From contig DAIDJF010000057.1 in the NCBI GenBank assembly GCA_027451525.1, positions 1-35,513 of the forward strand: 35,513 nt of DNA, in the 5' to 3' direction. The stretch is from Ktedonobacterales bacterium (GTDB taxonomy: Bacteria; Chloroflexota; Ktedonobacteria; Ktedonobacterales; Ktedonobacteraceae). A model generated the notes under the pieces. The model was not told where the DNA came from. It saw only the letters and a list, made by a program, of their open reading frames with translations, and searched no databases. Shown piece by piece: positions 1-9,883 of this stretch (positions within the stretch are counted from its first letter, which is position 1; every line of letters starts with the position of its first letter). Position numbers and translations under genes: made by a program.

Positions 1-175
1 GATAGCTTTTTTTTAGCACATCACGCTCCTGACGCAGTAACTCATTCTCCCGCTTTAATTGCCGTACCTCCTCTTCTTGCGGAAGTTGATGACCACTGCC
101 CACAAAGCCTTGTTCGCCATGCTCACCGAACTGCTTGCACCAATGGTGCAGTGTGCTATCAGCATTCAAATTGCT
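1..175 (-). pseudogene. IS3-type transposase OrfA remnant, runs off the left edge
   Basis: The minus strand reads ADSTLHHWCKQFGEHG, then a Glu/Lys/Arg-rich stretch containing LKRENELLRQERDVLKKS. This is the middle and the coiled-coil end of an IS3-family OrfA (COG2963 type): the end of the helix-turn-helix, then the leucine-zipper-like helix used for oligomerisation. Upstream of ADSTL (above about position 175) the frame continues but no longer resembles the family, and there is no sensible start codon or ribosome site, so the N-terminal HTH seems to be lost. The reading frame is still open at position 1, so OrfB may follow outside the window. Reading: a truncated insertion sequence next to tRNA-Leu. 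Confidence 0.6.
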
Positions 176-220
176 ATCAGTTTTGCTGTCATTACGACAA
201 TTTGAGGTGAAAAGCGGGAC

Positions 221-261
221 AAAAAAAGCCCCTCAAGCGGCTCTAGATGCGGCTTGAGGGG
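221..261 (-). terminator. Rho-independent terminator of tRNA-Leu
   Basis: On the minus strand a 10-bp perfect stem (CCCCTCAAGC at 261-252 pairing with GCTTGAGGGG at 238-229) closes a 13-nt loop and is followed by C and a run of seven T (227-221). It begins about 20 nt beyond the 3' end of the tRNA. Confidence 0.9.
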
Positions 262-281
262 ACCGTCCTACGAATAGGGGG

Positions 282-365
282 TGCCGAAGGGGGGACTCGA
301 ACCCCCATGCCAGTTAAGGCACAACGCCCTGAACGTTGCGTGTCTACCAATTTCACCACTTCGGC
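282..365 (-). tRNA. tRNA-Leu (anticodon CAG)
   Basis: The minus strand folds as a class II tRNA. The acceptor stem GCCGAAG pairs with CTTCGGC, the anticodon stem CAACG/CGTTG encloses loop TTCAGGG with anticodon CAG, there is a long variable arm, and the T arm GGGGG-TTCGAGT-CCCCC is clear. The discriminator base is A (position 282). The 3' CCA is not encoded; the next bases are CC followed by C. The long variable arm and the CAG anticodon identify it as leucine, reading CUG. Confidence 0.95.
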
Positions 366-399
366 TGGATAATTTCTCTTGTCTTTGTGGACACGCATA

Positions 400-428
400 A
401 TACTACAGTATCTCCCGCAACTTGTCAA
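400..428 (-). promoter_or_regulatory. Promoter of tRNA-Leu
   Basis: On the minus strand TTGACA (428-423) is followed after exactly 17 bp by TAGTAT (405-400). This predicts a start near 393, giving a leader of about 28 nt before the tRNA at 365. It points away from the ppx-like gene to the right. Confidence 0.8.
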
Positions 429-630
429 GAGGATTTTGCGCTAGTTTTTTCTTCCCCACAATGGCATCATAATTTTCTTGCACCACTCTCACCCATACTC
501 TTACGTGGTATACTACCATTATATCTTCCCTTTTTCAGGGGTCTCGTAACTCTATGTCCTATCCCTGAAGATGGCTATATCAAGCGCACTGCCTCTTCAG
601 GTCTCGTTCGCGTAGTGCGGAGTGTTTGCA

Positions 631-2130
631 ATGTTCGATCAGAATACACCAGTCCATGCCGCTATTGATATCGGTAGCAATACTATTCACCTCGTTGTCG
701 CACGTAGCCTGCCCGACAATCTAGATATCCTTGCCGATGAGGTCGATCTCGTTCGCATCGGCGAGAGCGTCACCGCAACAGGCGACATCTCTGCCCAAAA
801 GCAGGCGGCCTCGATTGACACACTTCTACGCTATAAAGCCATCGCCGAGCAACATCAGGCTTCACCTATCCTCGTCGTCGCAACAGAGGCTATTCGGCAG
901 GCAAAGAATAGCGCAGATTTTCTCGCTGCCATTCAGCAGGCCACAGGACTAATCGTGCATCTCATCGACGGCAATGTTGAAGCCACACTCACATTCGCTG
1001 GTGCTACCTACACGCTCACCAAACAAACATCATCACCCACACATATCGGCGTTATGGACCTCGGCGGTGGTAGCACTGAATTGGTCACCGCCACTCAGGG
1101 ACAGATTACCTGGCGCACCTCGCTACCCATCGGCTCAGGCTGGCTGCATGATCGTTATCTGCCTTCCAATCCTCCTATACCTGAAGAGATACGCACTGCA
1201 CATGCATTTCTCCATAACGCGCTGCAAAAGTTATCTATCAAGCAGCCATTAGAGGCGTTGATTGTCACTGGCGGCAGCGCGAACTCGCTTTTACATCTGG
1301 CACATCACGCCTTTGGCCTTGATCTGGCAGCCGAATGCCTGACCCACGAGGATATGCTGCGCTGCGAGGGATTACTACACGCCCTGCCTGCTGAAGAGAT
1401 CACCCGCCGCTATCAACAGCCTGATGCACGTGCCTTGATCTTGCCCGCAGGTGCCGCGATCATCCGCGCAGTCATGAATTATCTGCATCTACCCGAAATA
1501 CATGTTAGTCCACATGGAATCCGCGAGGGCACACTACTGGCCTATGCACAATATGGCGAACAATGGCTTACCCACGTGGAGGCCGAGGCGAAGAGCGACA
1601 CCGATACGACAAAGGCACGCACGACAGCAGTGCCTGTAGAGAGCGGAGAAGCAGAGCAAACAGGCGATATCACGACGATGAACTTCGTCCAGTTTGGTCG
1701 CCAACTTCTCAAAGAACGCCTCCGTAAAATGCTCTCGTGGCGCGAGGCGGTTCTGCGTCACGAGGATAGCGAGGCGGTTCACAAAATGCGTGTTGCCACG
1801 CGCCGCTTGCGTGCCGCTCTTGATGCCTATGCCCCCCTATGTGAACCCAACGCATTTCGCAAACTCTACCGTGAGGTCAAAAAAATGGCAGACGTACTCG
1901 GTGAAGCGCGTGACACGGATGTCATGGTGCAAACGTTGCAGGGACAGCGAGAACAGGCAAGCGAACAGGAGAAAAGTGGCATCACCTGGCTGATACAGCG
2001 TCTACAGATCTACCGGCAACAACAACAAACTGTAGTAGCCGCATTTTTAGAGCAGTGTGACGAAGAGACGCTGCATCATCTGCTCGATACCAGTTTGCCC
2101 AAAGGAGGTCACAAACATGGCAAAAGCTAG
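631..2130 (+). CDS. Exopolyphosphatase/guanosine pentaphosphatase (Ppx/GppA) fused to an N-terminal half CHAD domain
   Basis: A 499-aa protein. Residues about 10-310 are the Ppx/GppA actin-like fold: phosphate-1 motif AAIDIGSNTIHLVV near residue 10, phosphate-2 motif GVMDLGGGSTELV near 145, then IVTGGSANSL and SPHGIREGTLLAY. Such enzymes remove terminal phosphate from polyphosphate or pppGpp in the cytoplasm. After a charged linker (about 310-349), residues 350-495 begin a CHAD domain with the basic helix AVHKMRVATRRLRAAL; CHAD domains bind polyphosphate. Only the first half of CHAD is present; the second half is in the next gene, overlapping by 14 bp. ATG at 631 is chosen because GGAG lies 8 nt upstream; a GTG at 622 would add three residues. 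The C-terminal HD domain of classic Ppx is missing and a candidate lies at 2775. Confidence 0.88.
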   Translation: MFDQNTPVHAAIDIGSNTIHLVVARSLPDNLDILADEVDLVRIGESVTATGDISAQKQAASIDTLLRYKAIAEQHQASPILVVATEAIRQAKNSADFLAAIQQATGLIVHLIDGNVEATLTFAGATYTLTKQTSSPTHIGVMDLGGGSTELVTATQGQITWRTSLPIGSGWLHDRYLPSNPPIPEEIRTAHAFLHNALQKLSIKQPLEALIVTGGSANSLLHLAHHAFGLDLAAECLTHEDMLRCEGLLHALPAEEITRRYQQPDARALILPAGAAIIRAVMNYLHLPEIHVSPHGIREGTLLAYAQYGEQWLTHVEAEAKSDTDTTKARTTAVPVESGEAEQTGDITTMNFVQFGRQLLKERLRKMLSWREAVLRHEDSEAVHKMRVATRRLRAALDAYAPLCEPNAFRKLYREVKKMADVLGEARDTDVMVQTLQGQREQASEQEKSGITWLIQRLQIYRQQQQTVVAAFLEQCDEETLHHLLDTSLPKGGHKHGKS

Positions 2131-2698
2131 TCCCATCACCAACCTCTCTTCACAGGCCTCTATCGGAGAAAATGCACGCACCATCGCACACGTCAGGCTC
2201 GACGAATTCTACCAATGGAGCCATGTTGTTGATACCCCCTACAATGTGCGCGATCTCCATCATATGCGTATTGCTGCAAAACGTTTGCGTTACACCTTAG
2301 AACTATTCCAGAGCACATTTCCGCCAGCGAGCGCAACAATCTTGCTAGAGATCGAGCAAATACAAGAAGAGTTAGGTAGATTGCACGATACAGACGTGAT
2401 GATCGCCGCCCTACGCCTGTGTTTGGGTGGACTCGATAGCGGTACTGCCTATGAACAGGCATTAGTACGCGCACAGACAAAACGCAATAAAGGAACCTTC
2501 ATTATCCCGCCATTCCTTATCGCGACGCTACTCGACTCAACTACCACGCCCACCGCTGAAGAACGCTATGGCCTTGAGCATCTGCTGATGAGTTTGCAAG
2601 TGGAGCGCGAAAAACTGTACACTACCTTTAGCCAGCATTGGCATGCTCTGCAACAGCGGGACTTGCGCTGTGAGATTCTCCGCATTTTGGACGCATAA
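2117..2698 (+). CDS. CHAD-domain protein, C-terminal half
   Basis: A 193-aa cytoplasmic, helical protein. Residues 46-62 (DLHHMRIAAKRLRYTLEL) are the second conserved basic helix of a CHAD domain, followed by EIEQIQEELGRLHDTDVMI, also typical. A full CHAD domain is about 250-300 residues with two such helix bundles, so this gene carries the second bundle and the preceding ppx-like gene the first. A strong ribosome site AAAGGAGGT (2101-2109) is 7 nt before the ATG and lies within the end of the ppx-like frame, so translation is probably coupled. The likely role is to complete a polyphosphate-binding platform with the Ppx protein. A simple frameshift in one gene is possible, but the ribosome site and start codon favour two genes. 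Confidence 0.8.
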   Translation: MAKASPITNLSSQASIGENARTIAHVRLDEFYQWSHVVDTPYNVRDLHHMRIAAKRLRYTLELFQSTFPPASATILLEIEQIQEELGRLHDTDVMIAALRLCLGGLDSGTAYEQALVRAQTKRNKGTFIIPPFLIATLLDSTTTPTAEERYGLEHLLMSLQVEREKLYTTFSQHWHALQQRDLRCEILRILDA

Positions 2699-2774
2699 TC
2701 TTATAAAGTAAAAGCTTGAAAATCCTGAAATGCGAACGTTCCGCATTTGCTAGCAGCATAGAATAGATAGAAAC

Positions 2775-3461
2775 ATGACGATTTGCCAAAATGATACAAA
2801 CGAGATACATATGACAATGCCCGATGCAATCGAAGGTTTAAGTTGGTGGCAACAACCCCATCCTACAGAGGAAGAACAATATCTCAGTGGTGGGCTACAA
2901 GTTGAAGATTGGCCGCACGCGCGCCAGGTTACACGCCTCTCTTGCCAACTTTTTGAAGCGACCCGTCCACTTCATCAATTTGGTGAACACGAACTGCGTG
3001 TGCTTAAACGAGCAGCCTTTCTCCATAATACGGGCATGACTGTCGAGGCTCGCCGCCACCATAAACATTCGTTCCGCTTGATTAAAGAGGCACACTTGCC
3101 AGACTTTACAGACAGAGAACGCTATGAGATTGCCTGTATCGCGCGCTACCATCGACGCGCCCTGCCGAGTAACGATCATCAAGAGTATGCTATTCTGGAC
3201 AAAAAGGCTCGCCATCGCGTTTCCAAACTGGCCGCCCTGCTACGTATCGCAGATGCCTTCGACTATAATCACGACGGGCGCGTGCTGCAGATCGATACTG
3301 ATCCAGCAGGCTCTAATAAGAATATCTGGACCTTTCTACTCACCATTCGCCCACTTTCAGATCTCGACATGGAACTGGAACAGGCGAATGAAAAGGCAGA
3401 CCTTTTTGAAAAAGTTTTTGCACGTAAACCGCATTTTCTCGTGTGTGAATACCAAAGCTAG
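2775..3461 (+). CDS. HD-domain protein resembling the C-terminal domain of Ppx/GppA
   Basis: A 228-aa protein. Residues about 50-190 resemble the HD-fold C-terminal domain of exopolyphosphatases: HARQVTRLSCQLFE, then AAFLHNTGMTVEARRHHKHS, LPDFTDRERYEIACIARYHR, and SKLAALLRIADAFDY. The canonical HD pair reads HN here, so metal-dependent hydrolysis is doubtful, as in Ppx proteins where this domain has a structural or ligand-binding role. It lies 76 bp behind the CHAD gene in the same direction, so Ppx, CHAD and HD parts are on one strand as three genes. The start is uncertain: ATG 2775 lacks a good ribosome site and ATG 2811 is an alternative. The gene ends 3 bp before a convergent gene. Confidence 0.72.
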   Translation: MTICQNDTNEIHMTMPDAIEGLSWWQQPHPTEEEQYLSGGLQVEDWPHARQVTRLSCQLFEATRPLHQFGEHELRVLKRAAFLHNTGMTVEARRHHKHSFRLIKEAHLPDFTDRERYEIACIARYHRRALPSNDHQEYAILDKKARHRVSKLAALLRIADAFDYNHDGRVLQIDTDPAGSNKNIWTFLLTIRPLSDLDMELEQANEKADLFEKVFARKPHFLVCEYQS

Positions 3462-3464
3462 ACT

Positions 3465-4586
3465 TCATGGATGAATTGTCGCTGTTGGTGTCACCGAAGG
3501 TTGTAGACCAGGAGTGGTAGAAATAGATGGGACAGGCGTTCCTGTTCCCGGCAATGGACTACCAGGAGAAACTGAACCAACAGTTCCTGTTGGAGGAATA
3601 AATAACGGAAATGTCGGTGAAGGTGTCGGCGTAACTGTACTATTTGTTTGTAACAGAACAACAGGGTTGGTTTGTTGTAACAAGGTTGTACTGAGCGCGA
3701 GTCCTTCATTGGCAATGAAGCCCTCTACCGCCAGTCCAAATTGAGTCTGCCCAAGCGCGCGAATGGCATTCAGAATATGAGCATGGTTAATCACCTTGCC
3801 CATGATATTCCAGAGCAAATCAGCCAACGTGGTCTGCTCACCGCTATCAGCCAGCAGGGATGCAAGGCTGACGGCACAGGCATAGGCATACTGCAACATC
3901 TTCGTCGTATCTGGAACCGATTGTAACACCAAACGATAATTACTCACCAGCGTTCCCAAATCGCTCATCGTCGTAGTTGCGGCAAAAACTTGCTGCATCA
4001 TACCAGAACCCAGCAAACCCACCTGTACACCAGTGCTATGCTCTCCCAACATCTGTATCAGCAAACTGATAATGTCCAATGTCACCGCATGCATTTCAAG
4101 CGGTGAGAGCGTAAGCGTCAATTGTTGCTCAGGACCAGAAAACGCGACAGCGAGATGCAGAGCCTCATCGTTATTGTTGCCATTGGCCTGATCGAATGGA
4201 AGCACACCAACAGGTGGCAACAGCACTTGCGAAGCGGTCAGTGCGTCCGTCACGCTGTCGTGCGTATCCGCAGCACCAGGAGTAATACCAGCGGGCGTCG
4301 ATTGGAACGTCACACTGTACCAGAGCAGTGTTCCATTATGCAAGCCAAAAAGCGCATGGTCGGGATTTGCCAGATTATCAGCCGTGACAGTCAGCAGCGG
4401 CGAACTGAAATTACTGGCGGTGAGCGTCACAGCATACGGAGTAAAAGGAGCCGAAAGAGCATTAATCCCTCTTGCCATACTGATAATGATTATAACCACA
4501 AGCCAGACAAGCATCAGTATTTTCAGATAGCTTACAGGAATTGGACGGCTAGATATCTTCGTCCTCGTCACTCTCGTCATCGTCAT
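3465..4586 (-). CDS. Membrane-anchored extracytoplasmic protein of unknown function with a Thr/Pro-rich tail
   Basis: About 373 aa. A short basic N-terminus precedes one hydrophobic segment (ILMLVWLVVIIIISMARGI), a signal anchor placing the rest outside the cell. The body is rich in Thr/Ser/Leu/Ala with no family I recognise. It is repeatedly helical in the middle (for example SLLIQMLGEH, SDLGTLVSNYRLVLQ). The last 80 residues are Pro/Thr/Ser/Gly-rich, as in cell-surface stalks. The frame is open for 58 codons further upstream, but that stretch overlaps the preceding gene and has no protein-like character. The ATG at 4586, or the one 6 nt later, is preferred although the ribosome site (GAAGAAG) is weak. 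It overlaps the upstream gene by 38 bp, so the two are probably co-expressed. Confidence 0.6.
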   Translation of the reverse strand: MTMTRVTRTKISSRPIPVSYLKILMLVWLVVIIIISMARGINALSAPFTPYAVTLTASNFSSPLLTVTADNLANPDHALFGLHNGTLLWYSVTFQSTPAGITPGAADTHDSVTDALTASQVLLPPVGVLPFDQANGNNNDEALHLAVAFSGPEQQLTLTLSPLEMHAVTLDIISLLIQMLGEHSTGVQVGLLGSGMMQQVFAATTTMSDLGTLVSNYRLVLQSVPDTTKMLQYAYACAVSLASLLADSGEQTTLADLLWNIMGKVINHAHILNAIRALGQTQFGLAVEGFIANEGLALSTTLLQQTNPVVLLQTNSTVTPTPSPTFPLFIPPTGTVGSVSPGSPLPGTGTPVPSISTTPGLQPSVTPTATIHP

Positions 4587-5322
4587 CTTCTTCGTGTTTC
4601 CGCCAAAACTGCCATTTGGGGGACTTACGCGCAGATTGGTCGGGGTCCGTCTGTATCTGTTGGCCCCATCGCTTCGTCTGTACGCTAGTCTGGGCAGCAA
4701 TAGCGGACTGACGAAGTCGCGCAAGATGTTTGCGATACAGCAATAAGGCAATGCTTCCAATCAACACTAGCCCAAGTATGTTTATCACTATTAGTATAGC
4801 GGGTAGCACAAAAGGCGCGAATAGGGGAAGGTTTGTTTTAGACAACGAGGATGCGGTTGGCGTAGGCAAAACCTGCACATCGGGCGGTGTCTTTCCCGCT
4901 TGAATAGCCGCGATGACGGTCGCCTCAGCCAGAGGATTAGGTGTAGGCAGCAAAGCAGTATTACTGGCAACAACCAGGATTTCACCGCTCATCAGTTTTG
5001 GTTGCGAGGGGTCATGGTATTCAAAAGCTCCGGCATGAGCAAACGTAACAGTCCATTGCGTACCGGAACGAATTACAGGCGAGGCAATACTGCCATCAAG
5101 AGAGGTAACGGTATATGACGCAGATGGTAATGCGTGATTGACAAAAACAACTGTATCGTAGACATGAATGGTCAGGAACGCGGGCGCGAAGCCTGGAGGT
5201 TGCGCGACTCCAATGATCTGCACCGTGAGCGTTTCTCCATCTGCCTGCGCTTCATGTGCCGTCACGAGAGTAAGTACAGATACCATCGTTAGTAGCATGG
5301 CAAAAATTCGCAGTTTGCGCAT
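4549..5322 (-). CDS. Secreted, membrane-anchored cupredoxin-like protein with an acidic cytoplasmic tail
   Basis: A 257-aa protein. Residues 1-28 are a signal peptide ending near AHEAQADG. Residues 30-118 have the beta-sandwich pattern of plastocyanin-like domains (VYDTVVFVNHALPSASYTV, then GAFEYHDPSQPKLMSGEILVV). The type-1 copper ligands are incomplete: the expected Cys in the final loop is absent, so it probably does not carry a blue copper centre. A Pro/Thr linker (125-165) leads to a transmembrane helix at about 167-196, a basic stretch, and a tail of almost pure Asp/Glu (244-257). No clear ribosome site precedes the ATG at 5322. The gene downstream overlaps its 3' end. Confidence 0.68.
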   Translation of the reverse strand: MRKLRIFAMLLTMVSVLTLVTAHEAQADGETLTVQIIGVAQPPGFAPAFLTIHVYDTVVFVNHALPSASYTVTSLDGSIASPVIRSGTQWTVTFAHAGAFEYHDPSQPKLMSGEILVVASNTALLPTPNPLAEATVIAAIQAGKTPPDVQVLPTPTASSLSKTNLPLFAPFVLPAILIVINILGLVLIGSIALLLYRKHLARLRQSAIAAQTSVQTKRWGQQIQTDPDQSARKSPKWQFWRKHEEDDDDESDEDEDI

Positions 5323-5761
5323 ATCGTTGCTTTATACCACCTTTGCCAAACCATGCCTCAATTGTTATTTCAACGCAGGAGAAACTCTTCCCTTTATATA
5401 GGATACATGAGAGAACAAACGGATGGACACAATGAGGAGATGAGAGAACTTGACAGGAGACAAAATTATTGTGGTTAACAAATGAATATAGGTTGCGTAG
5501 GGGCATGATGATGGCATTGAAAAATGAATCCGCATCCGGTATTATGCTGCGTAGGGGCGTGATGAATCACGCCCTTCATCCCCCTTCACATGGCCTCCCA
5601 GGCGGATTGGCGCACAGGCAGGGCGTGATGAATCACGCCCCTACACCATCGGATAAGGTAGCCAGATTCATTTTTTTAACACGATCATCACGCCCCAACA
5701 CCGTCATGTGACACATTTGGAGGGATTTTGTTACAGGCGATAATTACGCCTCATCGTGTGA
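5323..5761. repeat. Repeat-rich non-coding spacer with palindromic GTAGGGGCG elements
   Basis: No gene is visible in this 439-bp stretch. Two full copies of a 24-bp element lie in opposite orientation at 5551-5574 and 5621-5644. Each starts with GTAGGGGCG and contains the self-complementary core GGGCGTGATGAATCACGCCC, which can form an 8-bp stem with a TGAA loop. Degenerate copies lie outside them, near 5495-5513 (GTAGGGGCATGATG) and 5684-5696 (ATCATCACGCCCC, inverted). It looks like a small non-autonomous palindromic element of the REP/MITE kind. A related element with a different core is at 15041-15065. Confidence 0.75.
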
Positions 5762-6670
5762 CTAGCGGCCTGCGACTTTGATCTTCTCGACAACGGGCAC
5801 AATCTCGGTTGCAAGCAGTTCAAACGGCTCGGCCTCAGAGACATTGGGCATGTTGAAAATGGCCTGATCGATACCCAGTTCCGCGAGGCCCGTGAAGTAC
5901 TCGATGGCGGCGGCTGGCGTCATTGTGCCATCGCGCCCATCGCGTGTAAGACGGAGCGTATCGAGCGTCGTCTTCTCGATCTGCTCGTATGGTCGTCCCA
6001 GCGTCTGGCAGTGATCGCGCAAGATATCCAGTTTACGTTTCAGCTCGTCGTTGCCGAGACGCGCAAAGAGATTACAGCCATCGGCGTATTGAGCCACCAT
6101 GCGCAGTGTCTTCTTCTCGCCCGTGCCGCCGATTAGGATAGGTGGATGCGGTTTCTGGATCGACAGCGGCGAGTTGAGGGGCCGCTCAAGCTGATAGTGT
6201 TTGCCATTAAATGGCTTGTCATCGCCCGCCCACATCTGGTGCGCAAGCTGCAACGTCTCTTCCAGGCGCTCAAAACGCTCAGCCAACGGTGGGAAGGGAA
6301 CGCCGAGACCGTTATGCTCTTGCTCGTTCCAGGCCGCGCCGATCCCAAAGTAAGCTCGTCCCTGCGAGAGCACATCAAGCGTGGTTGCGGTCTTGATCAA
6401 TAGACCGGGATAGCGATAGGTAACACCCGTCACCATTGTACCTAGCTTGATATGATTTGTTCGTCCGGCAGCGAACGCGAGGGCAGACCAACCCTCAAGC
6501 ATCTCGTTTTCCGCCGGCCCAACATTGCGAATCTGGAAAAAGTGATCCATCACCCACAGGCTATAGAGGCCCGCGCGTTCCGCACGTTGCGCAATCAAAC
6601 CAAAAGTATCGCCCAGTTGAGATTGTCCATTGGCCCATGTAAAACTGGGAACTTGTAATCCCAAACGCAT
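5762..6670 (-). CDS. Luciferase-like monooxygenase family, F420-dependent-type oxidoreductase
   Basis: A 302-aa protein with the TIM-barrel pattern of the LLM family: N-terminal RLGLQVPSF, LWVMDHFFQI, IKLGTMVTGVTYRYPGLLIKTATTLDVLSQGRAYFGIGAAWNEQEH, and PPILIGGTGEKKTLRMVAQYADGCN. Members transfer hydride using F420 or FMN; the substrate cannot be read from sequence. The ATG at 6670 places the first beta strand right at the N-terminus, as usual in the family, with AAAGGA about 10 nt upstream. The frame is open for 14 further codons upstream. A second LLM gene at 33873 is only a distant relative. The gene is followed by the repeat spacer. Confidence 0.85.
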   Translation of the reverse strand: MRLGLQVPSFTWANGQSQLGDTFGLIAQRAERAGLYSLWVMDHFFQIRNVGPAENEMLEGWSALAFAAGRTNHIKLGTMVTGVTYRYPGLLIKTATTLDVLSQGRAYFGIGAAWNEQEHNGLGVPFPPLAERFERLEETLQLAHQMWAGDDKPFNGKHYQLERPLNSPLSIQKPHPPILIGGTGEKKTLRMVAQYADGCNLFARLGNDELKRKLDILRDHCQTLGRPYEQIEKTTLDTLRLTRDGRDGTMTPAAAIEYFTGLAELGIDQAIFNMPNVSEAEPFELLATEIVPVVEKIKVAGR

Positions 6671-6852
6671 TTTGTTCTTTTCCTTTTCTCGCATAGTGTT
6701 AACATCAATCACGCTTTCTCGTGACCACTTTTAGTATACGTAACAAAGAAGCATGATGGCAAACAAATGTACGTTACAGAGGAAAAGTAATAAACTCATA
6801 CATGCAGCAGTTGAGATGAAACCAAAGCTCCAACCAACCAGAACGGCACAAA

Positions 6853-6870
6853 AAGAGCAAAAATGCTCTT
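6853..6870 (-). terminator. Rho-independent terminator behind the APH-type gene
   Basis: Minus strand AAGAGCA, loop TTTT, TGCTCTT, then further T residues. It begins 10 nt after the stop codon of the phosphotransferase gene. Confidence 0.75.
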
Positions 6871-6880
6871 CCTTTTAAAA

Positions 6881-7831
6881 TCATAGCAGAAAAGCTATAT
6901 CCTGCTGTAGCACTTCTATCTGGTGCTGTGTATACCGATTGGGCGGTCGCTTTTGGAGACCCCGTGCCAGTGCGCGGACATTGATCAGCATACTGGTAAA
7001 GCGAATGCGCCGCTCACAATCTGACGGAAGTGACGTGATTTCACCATAGCCGCGCAACAGCGCAGTTTCGAGATGAAAGGGATGCTGCTCTCCGTCGCGC
7101 ATATGAAAATGTCCAAGATCATACCACTGATTCGCGCCACGTATCTCTCCAAAGTCAATAATGCCTGTATAGCGTCCTGCATCCTGATAGATGTGCGTGC
7201 TATCAAAATCCCCATGTGCCAGCCATCCGCCTTCACAGTTGAGATAAACGTCGTACTGAGAGATCAGGCGTTCAAGCATAGCCACGTGTTTGGTAGATAA
7301 GGCATGTTTGCCCAGATACGCAAGGTCCGCAGTCCACGCTTCGAGAGCCAAGGCGCGATAGGTGGGCCATTGCGCTCGCAGCAGGCTTGTCTCAGGAGAA
7401 TCGCGCAGAACCCAGCCAAAGCCTGCGACAGGCACGCTATTAATTCTTGCCAGATCCCGCCCTGCCTCTACTACGATTGCATCGCGTACTGCCTCAGATA
7501 ATTCTGGCGAGTGCAGCAAAGACTGTCCTTTAATTGCGCTCGTCACCATAATGGAGCGTTGCAAAAGATCGTTGCAATGCTCAAAATGGATGATCGCTGG
7601 AACCTTGACCTGCTTCTGTCGCAGGAGCGTGTGTGCCGCCGCTTCGGGAGCAAAACTTGCCCCACCTTCCGGCAAGATACGCAGGTAAAAAGTCTCGTTT
7701 CCAGCAACAATGCGATACACCCAGGTAGATGCACCCTCTACAACGCGCTCAACCACGGGAGACATTGCCGGAAAGATACTCTCTATTACTCTATTGATCT
7801 CACTGAGCACAGGCGGCGATAGAGTAGACAT
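6881..7831 (-). CDS. Aminoglycoside-phosphotransferase-fold (APH) small-molecule kinase
   Basis: A 316-aa protein with the APH/choline-kinase fold. The N-lobe contains TWVYRIVAGNETFYLRILP, where the usual ATP-binding lysine position reads R. The catalytic loop WLAHGDFDSTHI lies near residue 205 and the metal-binding YTGIIDFGEIRGANQWYDLGHF near 222. These enzymes phosphorylate hydroxyl groups of small molecules such as aminoglycosides, homoserine, sugars or choline; the true substrate is not evident and nothing nearby points to drug resistance. The ATG at 7831 has GAGGTG 8 nt upstream. It diverges from cbbL across a 141-bp region. Confidence 0.8.
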   Translation of the reverse strand: MSTLSPPVLSEINRVIESIFPAMSPVVERVVEGASTWVYRIVAGNETFYLRILPEGGASFAPEAAAHTLLRQKQVKVPAIIHFEHCNDLLQRSIMVTSAIKGQSLLHSPELSEAVRDAIVVEAGRDLARINSVPVAGFGWVLRDSPETSLLRAQWPTYRALALEAWTADLAYLGKHALSTKHVAMLERLISQYDVYLNCEGGWLAHGDFDSTHIYQDAGRYTGIIDFGEIRGANQWYDLGHFHMRDGEQHPFHLETALLRGYGEITSLPSDCERRIRFTSMLINVRALARGLQKRPPNRYTQHQIEVLQQDIAFLL

Positions 7832-9421
<1,590 letters not shown>

Positions 9422-9444
9422 TTGCCGATAAAGGAGGCTTGCAC

Positions 9445-9873
9445 ATGCCATTTCATCTGACACAGGGAACCTTCTCTTTTCTGCCGCCACTCAGTGATGA
9501 CGAGATTCGCATGCAGATACAATATTGTCTCGATAATGACTGGCCGATCAACATCGAATTTACCGATGACCCGCACCCGCGCAACACCTATTGGGATATG
9601 TGGGGACTGCCAATGTTCGACGTGAAGGACCCCGCTGCCATTCTGTACGAGATCAACGAGTGCCGCCGCGCCTACCCACAGCACTATATTCGCGTGGGCG
9701 CGTATGACCGCAGCAAGGGACGCCAGACGCTCGCGATCTCCTTTATCGTCAATCGGCCCAAGCATGATCCCGGCTTCACGCTCGTACGCCAGGACGCCCA
9801 TGATCGCGTCTCGCGCTACAGCCTGCATAGCTACGCCACCGACCGCCCATCCGGCGAACGCTTCAGCGAGTAG
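9445..9873 (+). CDS. cbbS: RuBisCO small subunit, red-type
   Basis: A 142-aa partner of CbbL. It begins [20 protein letters not shown], carries [29 protein letters not shown] and ends with an extension ([31 protein letters not shown]). This extra C-terminal beta-hairpin is characteristic of red-type small subunits, where it lines the central channel and drives assembly. The ATG at 9445 has AAAGGAGG about 8 nt upstream and starts 23 bp after the cbbL stop. The same frame is open far upstream across cbbL, but that part is a shadow. Confidence 0.96.
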   Translation: MPFHLTQGTFSFLPPLSDDEIRMQIQYCLDNDWPINIEFTDDPHPRNTYWDMWGLPMFDVKDPAAILYEINECRRAYPQHYIRVGAYDRSKGRQTLAISFIVNRPKHDPGFTLVRQDAHDRVSRYSLHSYATDRPSGERFSE

Positions 9874-9883
9874 GAGGCTTTTC

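Noticed and set aside
336..668. 110-codon plus-strand frame before the ppx-like gene
   Set aside because: It begins inside the tRNA-Leu gene, has no ribosome site and lacks recognisable content.
6881..7831. Aminoglycoside resistance gene
   Set aside because: The APH fold is shared by many metabolic kinases and nothing in the sequence or neighbourhood indicates drug modification, so only the fold is claimed.
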